28,724 nt of DNA from positions 1 through 28,724 of the forward strand of contig DASRMS010000004.1 of assembly GCA_035647835.1 (NCBI GenBank), given 5' to 3'. Position 1 is the first letter of the stretch, and each line of letters starts with the position of its first letter. This document shows, piece after piece, positions 16,151 through 23,448 of the stretch. The position numbers were made by a program, and so were the translations under genes. This stretch comes from UBA9865 sp035647835. GTDB taxonomy: Bacteria > Bacillota > Dethiobacteria > Dethiobacterales > Dethiobacteraceae. The notes under the pieces are model-generated. The model ran no database searches, was not told where the DNA came from, and saw only the letters and a program-made list of their open reading frames with translations.

Positions 16151-16432
16151 GTACAGATATATGGTAGGTTGTTGTTAGGATTATGTAAACGTAGTATTAA
16201 AAGAGATAGACAACGTAGCAAATCTATTGGCATGAATCTTACAAAAGAACAGTATTACCAAATGATTGGTTACTAATCGTGTCAAGTTACATATATTCGG
16301 AATGTCAGCCGAGCGCACCAAGACCACTATGCGTTTGTCTAATAAATGCAAAAAAAACAAGCAGCCGTAGGTTAGAATCTTAACCAAGGGCTGCTTGTCT
16401 AGATACTTAAGCTGATATTAGCTGATATTTGA
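16151..16432. other. Intergenic region between convergent operons
   Basis: No gene could be supported. Short open stretches exist on the plus strand (for example GMNLTKEQYYQMIGY near 16231-16275) but lack starts and ribosome sites. The hairpin terminator at 16350-16398 lies in it. Confidence 0.5.
16350..16398 (-). terminator. Terminator of the leftward URO-D operon; copy of a dispersed hairpin
   Basis: ACAAGCAGCC (16357-16366) pairs with GGCTGCTTGT (16389-16398), with an inner GGTTA/TAACC stem. On the minus strand the eight A's at 16350-16357 become the T run. The left arm and loop share AACAAGCAG.CGTAGGTTA with the hairpin at 5594-5627. Confidence 0.75.
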
Positions 16433-16573
16433 TTAGACTGGTATGACAATATGCCTACGGACGGTGTTCTCTATTTCCACGAGGAGCGGGAGCAGGTATA
16501 CTTGCTCATCTTCGTTCAACTTGTACTTTTCTATTAATTCTTCCTCGCTGAGGATTATTTTTCTTTTGGACAT
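16433..16573 (-). CDS. Small protein (46 aa) co-transcribed with a URO-D paralogue
   Basis: A 46-residue frame starts at ATG 16573 with GGGGGA about 9 bases upstream, and lies 24 bases after the stop of the leftward URO-D gene. The product starts basic (MSKRKIIL), then has an acidic helix (SEEELIEKYKLNEDEQ) and a hydrophobic end (VYLLPLLVEIEN, RRHIVIPV). It is followed by a terminator, so it closes the operon. I do not recognise the family. It is not clearly similar in sequence to the 50-residue protein at 15998, but it has the same size and operon position. Confidence 0.65.
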   Translation of the reverse strand: MSKRKIILSEEELIEKYKLNEDEQVYLLPLLVEIENTVRRHIVIPV

Positions 16574-16597
16574 TATTTATCCCCCATTCCTGTTAAA

Positions 16598-17743
16598 TTA
16601 ATATACGCCATACTCTACGGCAGTATCCACCATCGCCTGAATGTTTTCTATTTTAGCATCACCCGGGTTCAGTACGGGCTTATTCATGGCAAAAATGTAG
16701 TTACCATTTACAGCTACAATATCTAGTAGGCGTTTTACTTCGTCACTAACTTGCTCTGGTGTGGCGGTGCGCAGCATATGAGTCTTAAAGAAGGTGCTGA
16801 TGATATGGCGTTTGTCAAGTTTCTCCACTACTAATTTGGGATCAGCCATTTCAAAGCCGATTTCCACTCTGCCTGGCAAATCATTAAGAGCTTCAAGATG
16901 TGGAGTCCAATCGTGTTCACAATAAATACTGGCATGCAGGCCACGCTCCTGGATAGCCTCAATTAACTTTTTAAAGGTGGGGAAATAGAACTTTTCAAAG
17001 TTCTTGGCATTGAGGAAGGGAGCCATATGTAAGGGGAGCGTAACTTTGTTTATTTTACCAGGAACTTTTGTGACTCTGTCTAGGGAGTCACAGGAAAATT
17101 GCAGCATCGCCTCGGCGGCATCGCATACCCATTCTGGCGCTCTGCGCATATCAATGCAGATGTCAGAGAAGTTTCTTAAGAAGTCAGCAATATAATCTAA
17201 AGGCTCGCAAGACATCATCGCCATCGCCTCTATATTGCTGCGTTCATATTTTTCTACTAGCTGTGGTGTGCCCATGCCCCAGCTTTTAGAGGCTACGACA
17301 TTGCGGGCGATATTAAGTCTTAATTCACCGTAGCGCTCATCTTCTTCCAGAATGCCAAATATTCTTGGCCGTACCACATTAGCCCAATATTCAAAGGGGT
17401 CTTTAATAAAGTCGGGATATTCTTCAAACTTCATTGGTGAGTAGTTAGGGTGTTGATAAAAGCCATCTCTGCCCTGCACCATAAACTTACTCAGGGAATA
17501 GCGAAAGGCAGCTGCCGAGTTTTCAGGGTGGGTTGGTAAAGTATCACTGTTGATTAGTTTGGCCATTTCTTCTGCGACTTCAAAACAATGTTTGGCGCTG
17601 TAGTATTCGCGAAATAGTGAATAACCTTGATGCTGTATCGCATATTCCAGACTGATCATTGCTGTTACGGGGACTCTTTTGGGTTTTCTTCCTTCCCAAA
17701 TATCCGCAAATAACTGATTTCTCTCTGCTTGTAGACTACTCAT
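16598..17743 (-). CDS. URO-D superfamily protein (corrinoid-methyltransferase-like)
   Basis: A 381-residue member of the uroporphyrinogen-decarboxylase superfamily, closer to the methyltransferase side than to HemE. The N-terminus FADIWEGRKPKRVPVTAMISLEY is the usual opening of these TIM-barrel proteins. The segment LRNFSDICIDMRRAPEWV (189-206) matches the conserved helix seen in all four paralogues here. SIYCEHDW (272-279) holds Cys275-Glu276-His277 at the place where MtaA-type enzymes carry metal ligands, and YIFAMNKPVLNPGDAKIEN is the C-terminal loop. The start ATG 17743 has GGAGGAGAG upstream and a TATAAT at 17775-17780 (minus strand). It is divergent from the 14820 paralogue in sequence and convergent in direction. 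The methyl donor is unknown. Confidence 0.82.
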   Translation of the reverse strand: MSSLQAERNQLFADIWEGRKPKRVPVTAMISLEYAIQHQGYSLFREYYSAKHCFEVAEEMAKLINSDTLPTHPENSAAAFRYSLSKFMVQGRDGFYQHPNYSPMKFEEYPDFIKDPFEYWANVVRPRIFGILEEDERYGELRLNIARNVVASKSWGMGTPQLVEKYERSNIEAMAMMSCEPLDYIADFLRNFSDICIDMRRAPEWVCDAAEAMLQFSCDSLDRVTKVPGKINKVTLPLHMAPFLNAKNFEKFYFPTFKKLIEAIQERGLHASIYCEHDWTPHLEALNDLPGRVEIGFEMADPKLVVEKLDKRHIISTFFKTHMLRTATPEQVSDEVKRLLDIVAVNGNYIFAMNKPVLNPGDAKIENIQAMVDTAVEYGVY

Positions 17744-17949
17744 TTTGCTCTCCTCCTTTACCTTCAGAACGAATTATACCGTTTGTTAACTGCTTGCAGC
17801 AGTATTCTAGCTAAAAAACAACCCTCCTTTCTAGCTAAACATTTATTAACTTTTACATACTGATGCCGGAATCCTGCCTATTTTTTGAATTGTGCAAATA
17901 TTAATACTATCAATTATTATTATGCCCTGCAGGTAACTACCTTTGTTAT
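17744..17949. other. Promoter region of the leftward URO-D gene
   Basis: No gene is present. On the minus strand a perfect TATAAT lies about 35 bases upstream of the URO-D start, without a clear -35 box. A small CTGCttgCAG palindrome sits just upstream (about 17791-17801). Confidence 0.4.
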
Positions 17950-17990
17950 AAAAAAATGCCCCCAGGTTAGGTGTTGTCTAACCTGGAGGC
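17950..17990 (-). terminator. Rho-independent terminator of the peroxiredoxin gene
   Basis: GCCCCCAGGTTAG (17958-17970) pairs with CTAACCTGGaGGC (17978-17990) around a 7-base loop. On the minus strand the A run at 17950-17956 supplies the T tail. It lies 16 bases after the peroxiredoxin stop. Confidence 0.85.
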
Positions 17991-18005
17991 ACTCCCGGTT
18001 GCTAT

Positions 18006-18722
18006 TTATTCGTCAAAAGCCTGACTAACTTTCCAGACCTTCCACACATTGCCTACGAGATCTGGGTTTGGCTTTAATGTATCTTTGCCAGGCTGCCAAC
18101 CTGAGGGGGTGGCTTCAGTGCCTTTGGAGGCGCGTACTAGTTGAAAGGCTTTAATTTGCCGGAGGGACTCAGCTACATTACGTCCTACAGAAGGTGTGAG
18201 AACCTCGAAGCCTTGGATAATGCCATCGGGATCAATGATAAAGCGTCCTCTGGTTTCTACGCCAGCATCTTCATTATAGATGCCGTACATTTTGCCGATG
18301 CTGCCATCCTGGTCAGAAAGCATGGGGAAGGGAATGTCTTTATTAACCATCTTCGATAGTTCATGTTCATTCCACATTTTATGTACATAGATGCTGTCTA
18401 CGCTAACAGAAAGAACTTCTACATCGAGAGCTTTTAACTCTTCATGCTTTTCGGCAACTGCCGAAATCTCGGTTGCTCAGACGAAAGTGAAATCTCCTGG
18501 GTAGAAGCAGAGCAGAACCCACTTCCCTTTAAACTCACTCAAATCAAAATTCATAAATTTCCCCTGAAAAAACCCGGGTGCTGCGAAATCTGGGGCAGGC
18601 TTACCTACTTTGGGTAACATAGTATGTTCCTCCTTTATGGGGGCTATTGCAGCATTAGCGGCTGGCGGGGCAGCTTTTTTAATTGCTGGGCGCTGACACC
18701 CTGGTTTAAATTCTTCTGGCAT
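18006..18722 (-). CDS. Selenocysteine-containing peroxiredoxin (AhpC/TSA family)
   Basis: The minus-strand frame reads through one TGA at 18479-18477 and otherwise stays open for 238 residues. The TGA replaces the peroxidatic cysteine: FYPGDFTFV-U-ATE, where 2-Cys peroxiredoxins have FYPxDFTFVCPTE. Downstream come the usual VLSVSVDS, IPFPMLSD and RGRFIIDPDG motifs. The enzyme would reduce peroxides with selenocysteine 82 (48 from the inner start). The C-terminal resolving Cys of typical AhpC is absent (TPSGW instead of CPxGW), so an outside reductant is likely. Two in-frame ATGs, 18722 and 18620, both have AGGAGG; the inner one gives the standard N-terminus MLPKVGKPAPDF, and the outer adds a 34-residue Ala/Pro-rich leader with one Cys. 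A SECIS-like hairpin follows the TGA. This was split into two frames by ordinary translation. Confidence 0.9.
18449..18479 (-). promoter_or_regulatory. UGA codon and bacterial SECIS-like hairpin
   Basis: On the minus strand the UGA (18479-18477) is followed after 10 bases by UUUCGGC, the loop AGUU and GCCGAAA, a perfect 7-bp hairpin whose apical loop holds GU about 18 bases from the UGA. Bacterial SECIS elements lie inside the coding region just 3' of the UGA, with a GU in the apical loop that contacts SelB. The hairpin fits in size, distance and loop. Confidence 0.75.
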
Positions 18723-18768
18723 ATGTATCCTCCTCGTATAATTAGTTTAGAGCTCATTTTTGAGTCAG

Positions 18769-18817
18769 TTTCCAGTTGAACCGGACGACTAGAAACGACT
18801 TAAATGAATTTCCAGTT
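18769..18817. repeat. Direct repeat TTTCCAGTT upstream of the peroxiredoxin gene
   Basis: TTTCCAGTT occurs at 18769-18777 and 18809-18817, 40 bases apart (four helical turns), in the upstream region of the leftward peroxiredoxin gene. It may be a regulator site pair. No clear -35/-10 could be fixed. Confidence 0.35.
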
Positions 18818-18839
18818 TAAAATGACATGGTGATAGTGT

Positions 18840-19335
18840 AGACAATCCCGCATCTTAGCCCGAGGGGCGTGGTGAAACGGAAGCCGGGGTAGCGCTGCTC
18901 CGTACCGAACCAGTAGGCGGTATTGAAAGGTCTTAACACCATCGGTCATGTCTTGAGAAAGCCTAGGCTTCCTCATCCTGCTTTACCATCACCCCGTTTT
19001 ACCCTTATTACCGGATGGGGAAGCCGGGATTACTCAACAGAATAACTACTACAGTCTTTACACATTCCCGGTGCGCGTTTGCGTGTGGACCGGTAAGTGG
19101 GATGCACTCATTCCATTCGGATTGGGAACCGCCGTTTGGAGCGGACACTGTTGGAGAGAAGTACAACTAGCGGCAGGAATCAAGGGCGAGCTTTAGCGAG
19201 TTCATCTTGACCCTTGATTCCCTCACCGTACAAATATCCTATTATTTGCCGGTCTGCATACAGGCCGGCTGCCTTCCGGCGAGGACGGGGTTTGGGGCAG
19301 CCCCCCAAGCGGATCCTCTTTCCTGTAAGAACTTT
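18840..19335. other. GC-richer, highly structured non-coding region beside the IS110 transposase
   Basis: There is no gene in these 500 bases on either strand. Composition is richer in G+C than the flanks. A large imperfect hairpin spans 18864-18996, with GGGGcGTGGTgAAA...GGAAGCC pairing with GGCTTCC...TTtACCAtCACCCC. A perfect 11-bp stem GGAATCAAGGG (19176-19186) / CCCTTGATTCC (19211-19221) has a 24-base loop. GGCCGGC/GCCGG-type stems lie near 19250-19280. It could be a second mobile-element RNA (an old IS110 bridge RNA or a decayed group II intron), or the long left end of the same element. I do not recognise it. Confidence 0.45.
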
Positions 19336-19495
19336 GCTCTTTGACAATTCCATTTGTTTTTTTAATGTTCAACAAGAATGCTCATAGGGTATTTACACTC
19401 AGACCTGCCTGTGGAACAATGGGGTCGACAAGCTTTTTTCAGGAGATTTCTTTTCCTCCTTGCGGACCGAAAGGTACTGCTTATTAAGCCTGTTA

Positions 19496-19623
19496 CCCGT
19501 GGCCCATCACTCATGTTCTAACCGCTGGTTGCGCCTCCATACCACTTGGGGAGTAGCACCCTTAATTGTCGGGTGGTATGGATGAGTGCTGATGACGAGG
19601 CTGAAGTCGGTGGTTTCCACGGG
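19496..19623 (+). ncRNA. Candidate IS110 bridge RNA core
   Basis: Nested complementary blocks build one long rod: CCCGTGG (19496-19502) with CCACGGG (19617-19623), CACTCAT (19508-19514) with ATGAGTG (19582-19588), and CCATACCAC (19537-19545) with GTGGTATGG (19573-19581). A 27-base internal loop lies at the top and larger unpaired bulges between the stems. In IS110-group elements such stem-loops, encoded just before the transposase, carry the target- and donor-binding guide loops. The full RNA probably starts further upstream. Function is inferred from position and fold. Confidence 0.55.
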
Positions 19624-19673
19624 CACCCAGGTCTGATATTAGCTTGATTATTTTGCTAAGAGGAGGTGATTCT

Positions 19674-20912
19674 ATGTCACCAATGCTGATTGGTGTAGAC
19701 GTAAGCTTACGCTCCCACCATGTACAGTTCATGGATGGGGCCGGAAGATCGCTCGCTTCTTTTTCCGTGCCTAACGATCAATCCGGGGCAGATACCCTGA
19801 TTCATAAGATGTTAGACACGGCGAGTAAAGAAAAGCTGAAGCATCTTCACATCGGGATGGAGGCCACGTCCAACCTTGGATGGCACCTTGCCCATTATCT
19901 GAAAAGCGAACTTCAAAACTATGAGCCAAACGTAATGTCTCAGGTTTATGTCTTGAATGCAAGGAAGGTGGCTCGTTTTAAGAAGGGGTATGACACCCTT
20001 CCCAAGAACGACCGCATCGATGCCTGGGTAATTGCAGACCATCTGCGATTTGGTCGACTGCCCCATGAGATGAAAGATATCATCCAATACGAAGCCCTGC
20101 AGCGCCTTACCCGGACCCGCTTTCATTTAATGAAGAATATTAAACGGGACAAGACCTATTTTCTAAATCAGGTCTTTTTGAAGTTCAGCGGGATGCGTCA
20201 GGACAACCCGTTCTCAAATACGTTTGGCAGCACCAGCCTGGCGGTAATTCAGGAACTGGAGCCAGACCAGATCATGGCAATGTCCATGGAAGAACTCATC
20301 GAATTCCTACAAGACAAAGGCAAAAACCGCTTTGAAAACCCGGAGGAGATTGCGACTTATTTGAAAAAGATTGCCCGTTCATCCTACCGGCTGGATAAAG
20401 CCATGGCCGATCCGGTAAACATTTCTTTGGCAACAACACTAAGTGTAATTCAACATTTGGAGTCTGAAGTCAAGAAGCTGGATAAAGAGATTGCCAAGAT
20501 CATGAAAGGCATTCCTCAAACACTGACTTCCGTAAAAGGAATTGGCCCTGTCTACGCGGCCGGCATCATGGCGGAGGTCGGAGGCATAGACCGCTTTACG
20601 AATCATGCCGACCTAGCCAAGTATGCCGGTCTTGTTTGGAACCAGAATCAATCCGGCGAATTTGAGGCTGAAGAAACGTCACGGATGCGTACCGGCAACA
20701 AATATCTTAGGTATTATCTTGTTCAGGCAGCGGATTCTGTCCGCAAACATGATACCGAGTATGCAGCTTTTTATCAGAAAAAGTATGACGAAGTCCCGAA
20801 ACATAAGCACAAAAGAGCCCTCGTCCTTTCGGCACGAAAATTGGTACGGCTGGTTTTCATGCTACTGAAGACCAATACACTGTACACACCACCTGAGAGG
20901 AGGAATCCATAG
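19674..20912 (+). CDS. IS110-family transposase (DEDD recombinase)
   Basis: A 412-residue IS110-family recombinase. The N-terminal RuvC-like DEDD domain shows Asp9 (GVDVS), Glu63 (GMEATSNLGW) and Asp113/Asp116 (KNDRIDAWVIAD). A helical middle part follows. The C-terminal Transposase_20-type domain has SVKGIGPVYAAGIMAEVGG, ADLAKYAGLVW, the QSGEFE serine region and RTGNKYLRYYLVQAADSV. The protein acts with a bridge RNA to recombine donor and target DNA. ATG 19674 is chosen because a perfect AGGAGGTGAT lies just upstream; a TTG at 19644 lies before that site. The frame is intact, so the element may be active. Codon use is richer in G+C than neighbouring genes, consistent with arrival from elsewhere. 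Confidence 0.92.
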   Translation: MSPMLIGVDVSLRSHHVQFMDGAGRSLASFSVPNDQSGADTLIHKMLDTASKEKLKHLHIGMEATSNLGWHLAHYLKSELQNYEPNVMSQVYVLNARKVARFKKGYDTLPKNDRIDAWVIADHLRFGRLPHEMKDIIQYEALQRLTRTRFHLMKNIKRDKTYFLNQVFLKFSGMRQDNPFSNTFGSTSLAVIQELEPDQIMAMSMEELIEFLQDKGKNRFENPEEIATYLKKIARSSYRLDKAMADPVNISLATTLSVIQHLESEVKKLDKEIAKIMKGIPQTLTSVKGIGPVYAAGIMAEVGGIDRFTNHADLAKYAGLVWNQNQSGEFEAEETSRMRTGNKYLRYYLVQAADSVRKHDTEYAAFYQKKYDEVPKHKHKRALVLSARKLVRLVFMLLKTNTLYTPPERRNP

Positions 20913-21316
20913 CCTTACCGGATTCTTACATTTTTTACAGTTTGCCCACGCTATTGGATGTCGAAAAAAATGACCTATTAGGTGGGTTTTGTTTAATGAT
21001 CCCGTTTTTACCTCAAAGACACGGTTTTGACTGATATTTTTCCAATTCTCGAAAATTAGCCTCTTGACATATCACCGCTGTGCTTCACAAAATGCTAGAT
21101 GTTACTGCATGTTAATTATATCCAATACAGCAATAAATATATTAATAAATTACTAAAAGGGACAGGGTTTTGGGGGATTAAGTAAACCAATTCATTCGCG
21201 TGGAGAGTGCGGTGTGGTTTGGGAAGCTAGATGCAGAAAAAGCTGCTAAGATGCACATGATAAGAGGAAGAGGAGAATAAGGTAAGATGTTAATGTTAAG
21301 TTGGGGAGGAGATGGC
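20913..21316. other. Intergenic region: IS right flank and leader of the two-component operon
   Basis: No gene is supported in these 400 bases. The right end of the insertion sequence should lie in the first part. Near 21200-21280 a short open stretch (VESAVWFGKLDAEKAAKMHM) has only a GTG without a ribosome site and is not called. The ribosome binding site GGGGAGGAGAT (21303-21313) of the response-regulator gene closes the region. Confidence 0.45.
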
Positions 21317-21996
21317 ATGAAACGTTTTCTGTTAGTTGAAGATGAACAGATTATGGCCAAGAATATTGCCTTTTTTTGGAGCGGGAAGGGTATCGGGTTG
21401 ATATTGCTTATGATGGTGAAGCAGCGCTGGAGTTGTTTGCCAACCAGAAATATGATTTAGTGCTGCTGGATTGGACCTTACCTAAATTGGATGGGCTGGA
21501 AGTATGTAAACAGATCCGCCAAGCATCCCGGGTGCCGATTATTATGCTGACGGCGAAAGGTGAAATCTTAGATAAGGTGATTGGCTTGGAAGTGGGTGCA
21601 GATGATTATCTGGTCAAGCCCTTTGACCAGCGGGAATTGCTGGCGCGGGTTCATGTGCTGCTGCGTCGCTTGCCTGCAGGGCTGGCAGCTGATTCCTGGC
21701 TGCAATATGAGGAGCTGCGTTTAGATCGGGAGAAATTGCTGCTGGTCTGCGGTGAGGAAGCTGCTGCTTTGACCGCTAATGAGTATAAATTATTGGAGCT
21801 GATGATGAAAAAGCCTCACAATGTCTTTGCGCGTACATATCTTTATGAAGAAGTTTGGGGTGAAATGCCGGGTTACAATGACCGCACTGTGGATGTGACC
21901 ATCAGCCGCTTACGGAAAAAACTGCTGGAGTTGTCCGGGAAAAAATACTTTCAGGCTGTAAGGGGTCTGGGTTACCGGTTAGGGGAACAACCATGA
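21317..21996 (+). pseudogene. OmpR/PhoB-family response regulator with a one-base frameshift
   Basis: The gene starts at ATG 21317 behind a strong GGGGAGGAG and reads KRFLLVEDEQIMAKNIAFF, which holds the acidic pair. At the seven-T tract 21371-21377 the frame breaks. One more T would restore FLEREGYRVDIAYDG. The rest is intact: phosphoacceptor in DLVLLDWTLPK, Thr in IIMLTAKGE, Lys in DYLVKPFDQ, and a winged-helix DNA-binding domain with NEYKLLELMMKKPHNVF, DRTVDVTISRLRKKL and VRGLGYRL. It overlaps the kinase gene by 4 bases (ATGA). The break may be a true mutation, a sequencing error in a homopolymer, or a slippage site. Starting at TTG 21376 would give a receiver without its acidic pair. The kinase and lipoprotein downstream are intact. 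Confidence 0.8.
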
Positions 21997-23354
21997 AAAT
22001 CCAATCTCAATTGTGGCTGATTCTCTCTGTGCTCTTTCTGGTAATGTCGCTAGTCGTGTACTTGGTCGTCGCAGACGCTTATGAGGCACGTTTACAGACA
22101 AGCTATCAGCAAATCTCTTTTGCGCAAGGCTCGGCGCTGCTTGACGAATTAACGAAAGCATACCCTGACTCCCGGCAGCGCAGTAGTGGTTATCTGCAAA
22201 ACTACAGTGAACAGCTGCAGGCCCGGTTAATCCTGCTGACTGAGCAAAAAAAGGTGTTCGCCGACGGCTTTGCGGTACTGGAAGCAAATAGCGCACTGGA
22301 TTTGACGGTGTTAAAAGCAGGTACAGGGTATGCTTCTCACTTTGCGCAGACGGAGGCTTTCGGCTATGTGCAGTATACGCTGCTGCCCTTTGACAAGGCT
22401 TCCAGTAAAGGGTATTTACTAATCATTCAGGAAGCTGGGGGGCTATCTGCTGAATTAAGCTCCTTTCGTGCTTGGATGCTGCGGCTGCTTGTGCTGGCAC
22501 TGCTTAGTTTTTTTGTGCTCTCCTATGTGGTAGCAGCTTGGCTGACGAAACCGATGCGCAGAATTATTGCCTCACTCAAGCAAATCACACCGCACAAACG
22601 TGACTTTGCACTCACCTACCGGCGGCAGGATGAAATTAGAGAGCTGATTGCAGCCATTGGCAGAATGGTGGAAGAATTAAATCTCTATGATGAGCGGCAA
22701 CGGCGTTTTGTCAGTACTTCCTCCCATGAATTAAAAACGCCACTGGCGACGATACAGCTGATTTTAGAGAACCTGCCCTATGTGCGGGAAAATGAAGAAA
22801 CTTATCAGGAGTTTACTGAGGATCTGGTTTTTCAGGTTAAGAAAATGAGGCAGATAGTGGAGCAGCTGCTGCAGATCATGCGCCTGGGGGACAGCCCGCT
22901 GCAAAAAGAGACGGTTAGTGAAGAGGATATCCGGCAGCATCTGTTGCAGGTGTTTCAATATCTGGTACAGGAAAAAGAGCTTACCTGGGAGTTTGAGCTG
23001 CAGAAAACTAGCTTTAATGTTGATCGTCTGCTCTTCTTGCGGGCGTTGGACAACTTGGTGGCTAATGCTATTCGGTATTCACCCCAGGGGAAGACAATTA
23101 AAATAGTGGTCAAGGGTGATAAAATAGCAAGTGTGGTTAGTGTTTGTGACCAGGGGATCGGTATTGCCGCAGCCGATCTACCGCAGATTTTTGAACCCTT
23201 TTATCGTGCTAATGATGCTACGGCCTATAATCAGGAAGGCAGCGGTTTAGGCTTAGCGATTGTTAAACAGATTGCCGAGCTCCATCAAGGAAAGATTACT
23301 GTTAATTCCGTGCCCCAGGAGGGTTCATGCTTTCATTTTTTGCTCCCTACTTAG
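21993..23354 (+). CDS. Membrane sensor histidine kinase
   Basis: A 453-residue kinase. Transmembrane segments are at about 8-28 (ILSVLFLVMSLVVYLVVA) and 164-185 (LLVLALLSFFVLSYVVAAWL), enclosing an extracytoplasmic sensor of about 135 residues. After these come a HAMP segment, the phosphoacceptor His245 in SSHELKTPLA, the N-box LDNLVANAIRYSP, the G1 box VCDQGIGIA, the F-box IFEPFYRAND and the G2 box GSGLGLAIVKQIAELHQG. It should phosphorylate the OmpR-type regulator encoded just upstream, to which it is coupled by an ATGA overlap. The signal is unknown. The GerMN lipoprotein gene that follows may be the output or a sensory partner. Confidence 0.93.
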   Translation: MKIQSQLWLILSVLFLVMSLVVYLVVADAYEARLQTSYQQISFAQGSALLDELTKAYPDSRQRSSGYLQNYSEQLQARLILLTEQKKVFADGFAVLEANSALDLTVLKAGTGYASHFAQTEAFGYVQYTLLPFDKASSKGYLLIIQEAGGLSAELSSFRAWMLRLLVLALLSFFVLSYVVAAWLTKPMRRIIASLKQITPHKRDFALTYRRQDEIRELIAAIGRMVEELNLYDERQRRFVSTSSHELKTPLATIQLILENLPYVRENEETYQEFTEDLVFQVKKMRQIVEQLLQIMRLGDSPLQKETVSEEDIRQHLLQVFQYLVQEKELTWEFELQKTSFNVDRLLFLRALDNLVANAIRYSPQGKTIKIVVKGDKIASVVSVCDQGIGIAAADLPQIFEPFYRANDATAYNQEGSGLGLAIVKQIAELHQGKITVNSVPQEGSCFHFLLPT

Positions 23355-23370
23355 GTAACAAAATTGTTAC
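23355..23370. promoter_or_regulatory. Palindrome GTAACAAAATTGTTAC before the lipoprotein gene
   Basis: GTAACAA and TTGTTAC are 7-bp inverted arms with two bases between, starting right after the kinase stop and about 80 bases before the lipoprotein gene. It may be a binding site of the operon's regulator. There is no T tail to make it a terminator. Confidence 0.4.
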
Positions 23371-23448
23371 ATTTCATCAATGATCATGATACAAAAAAGC
23401 AGTATATTAAAGGTACACAAAAAAAGGTGACATAGAGGAGGTTTAACC

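Larger units (their letters stand above)
19336..20940 (+). mobile_element. IS110-family insertion sequence (ends not resolved)
   Basis: The element consists of a DEDD transposase gene preceded by about 300 bases of structured non-coding DNA. This is the layout of the IS110 group, which has no terminal inverted repeats and makes a bridge RNA from the left-end non-coding region. The left limit is a guess placed before a TTGACA (19340) followed 16 bases on by TAATGT. The right limit is placed shortly after the transposase stop. Exact ends need comparison with an empty site or another copy. Confidence 0.55.

Noticed and set aside
16151..16345. Possible coding remnant reading LGLCKRSIKRDRQRSK and then HIFGMSAERTKTTMR in another frame
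   Set aside because: Short, in two frames, no start or ribosome site, and I could not link it to any family.
18006..18377. Separate 123-residue peroxiredoxin C-terminal gene
   Set aside because: It is in the same frame as the upstream part, the sequence between is coding, and the only stop is the TGA at the catalytic cysteine, so it is one selenoprotein gene.
21199..21280. Short frame starting at GTG before the response regulator
   Set aside because: Only 27 codons, no ribosome site, no recognisable sequence.
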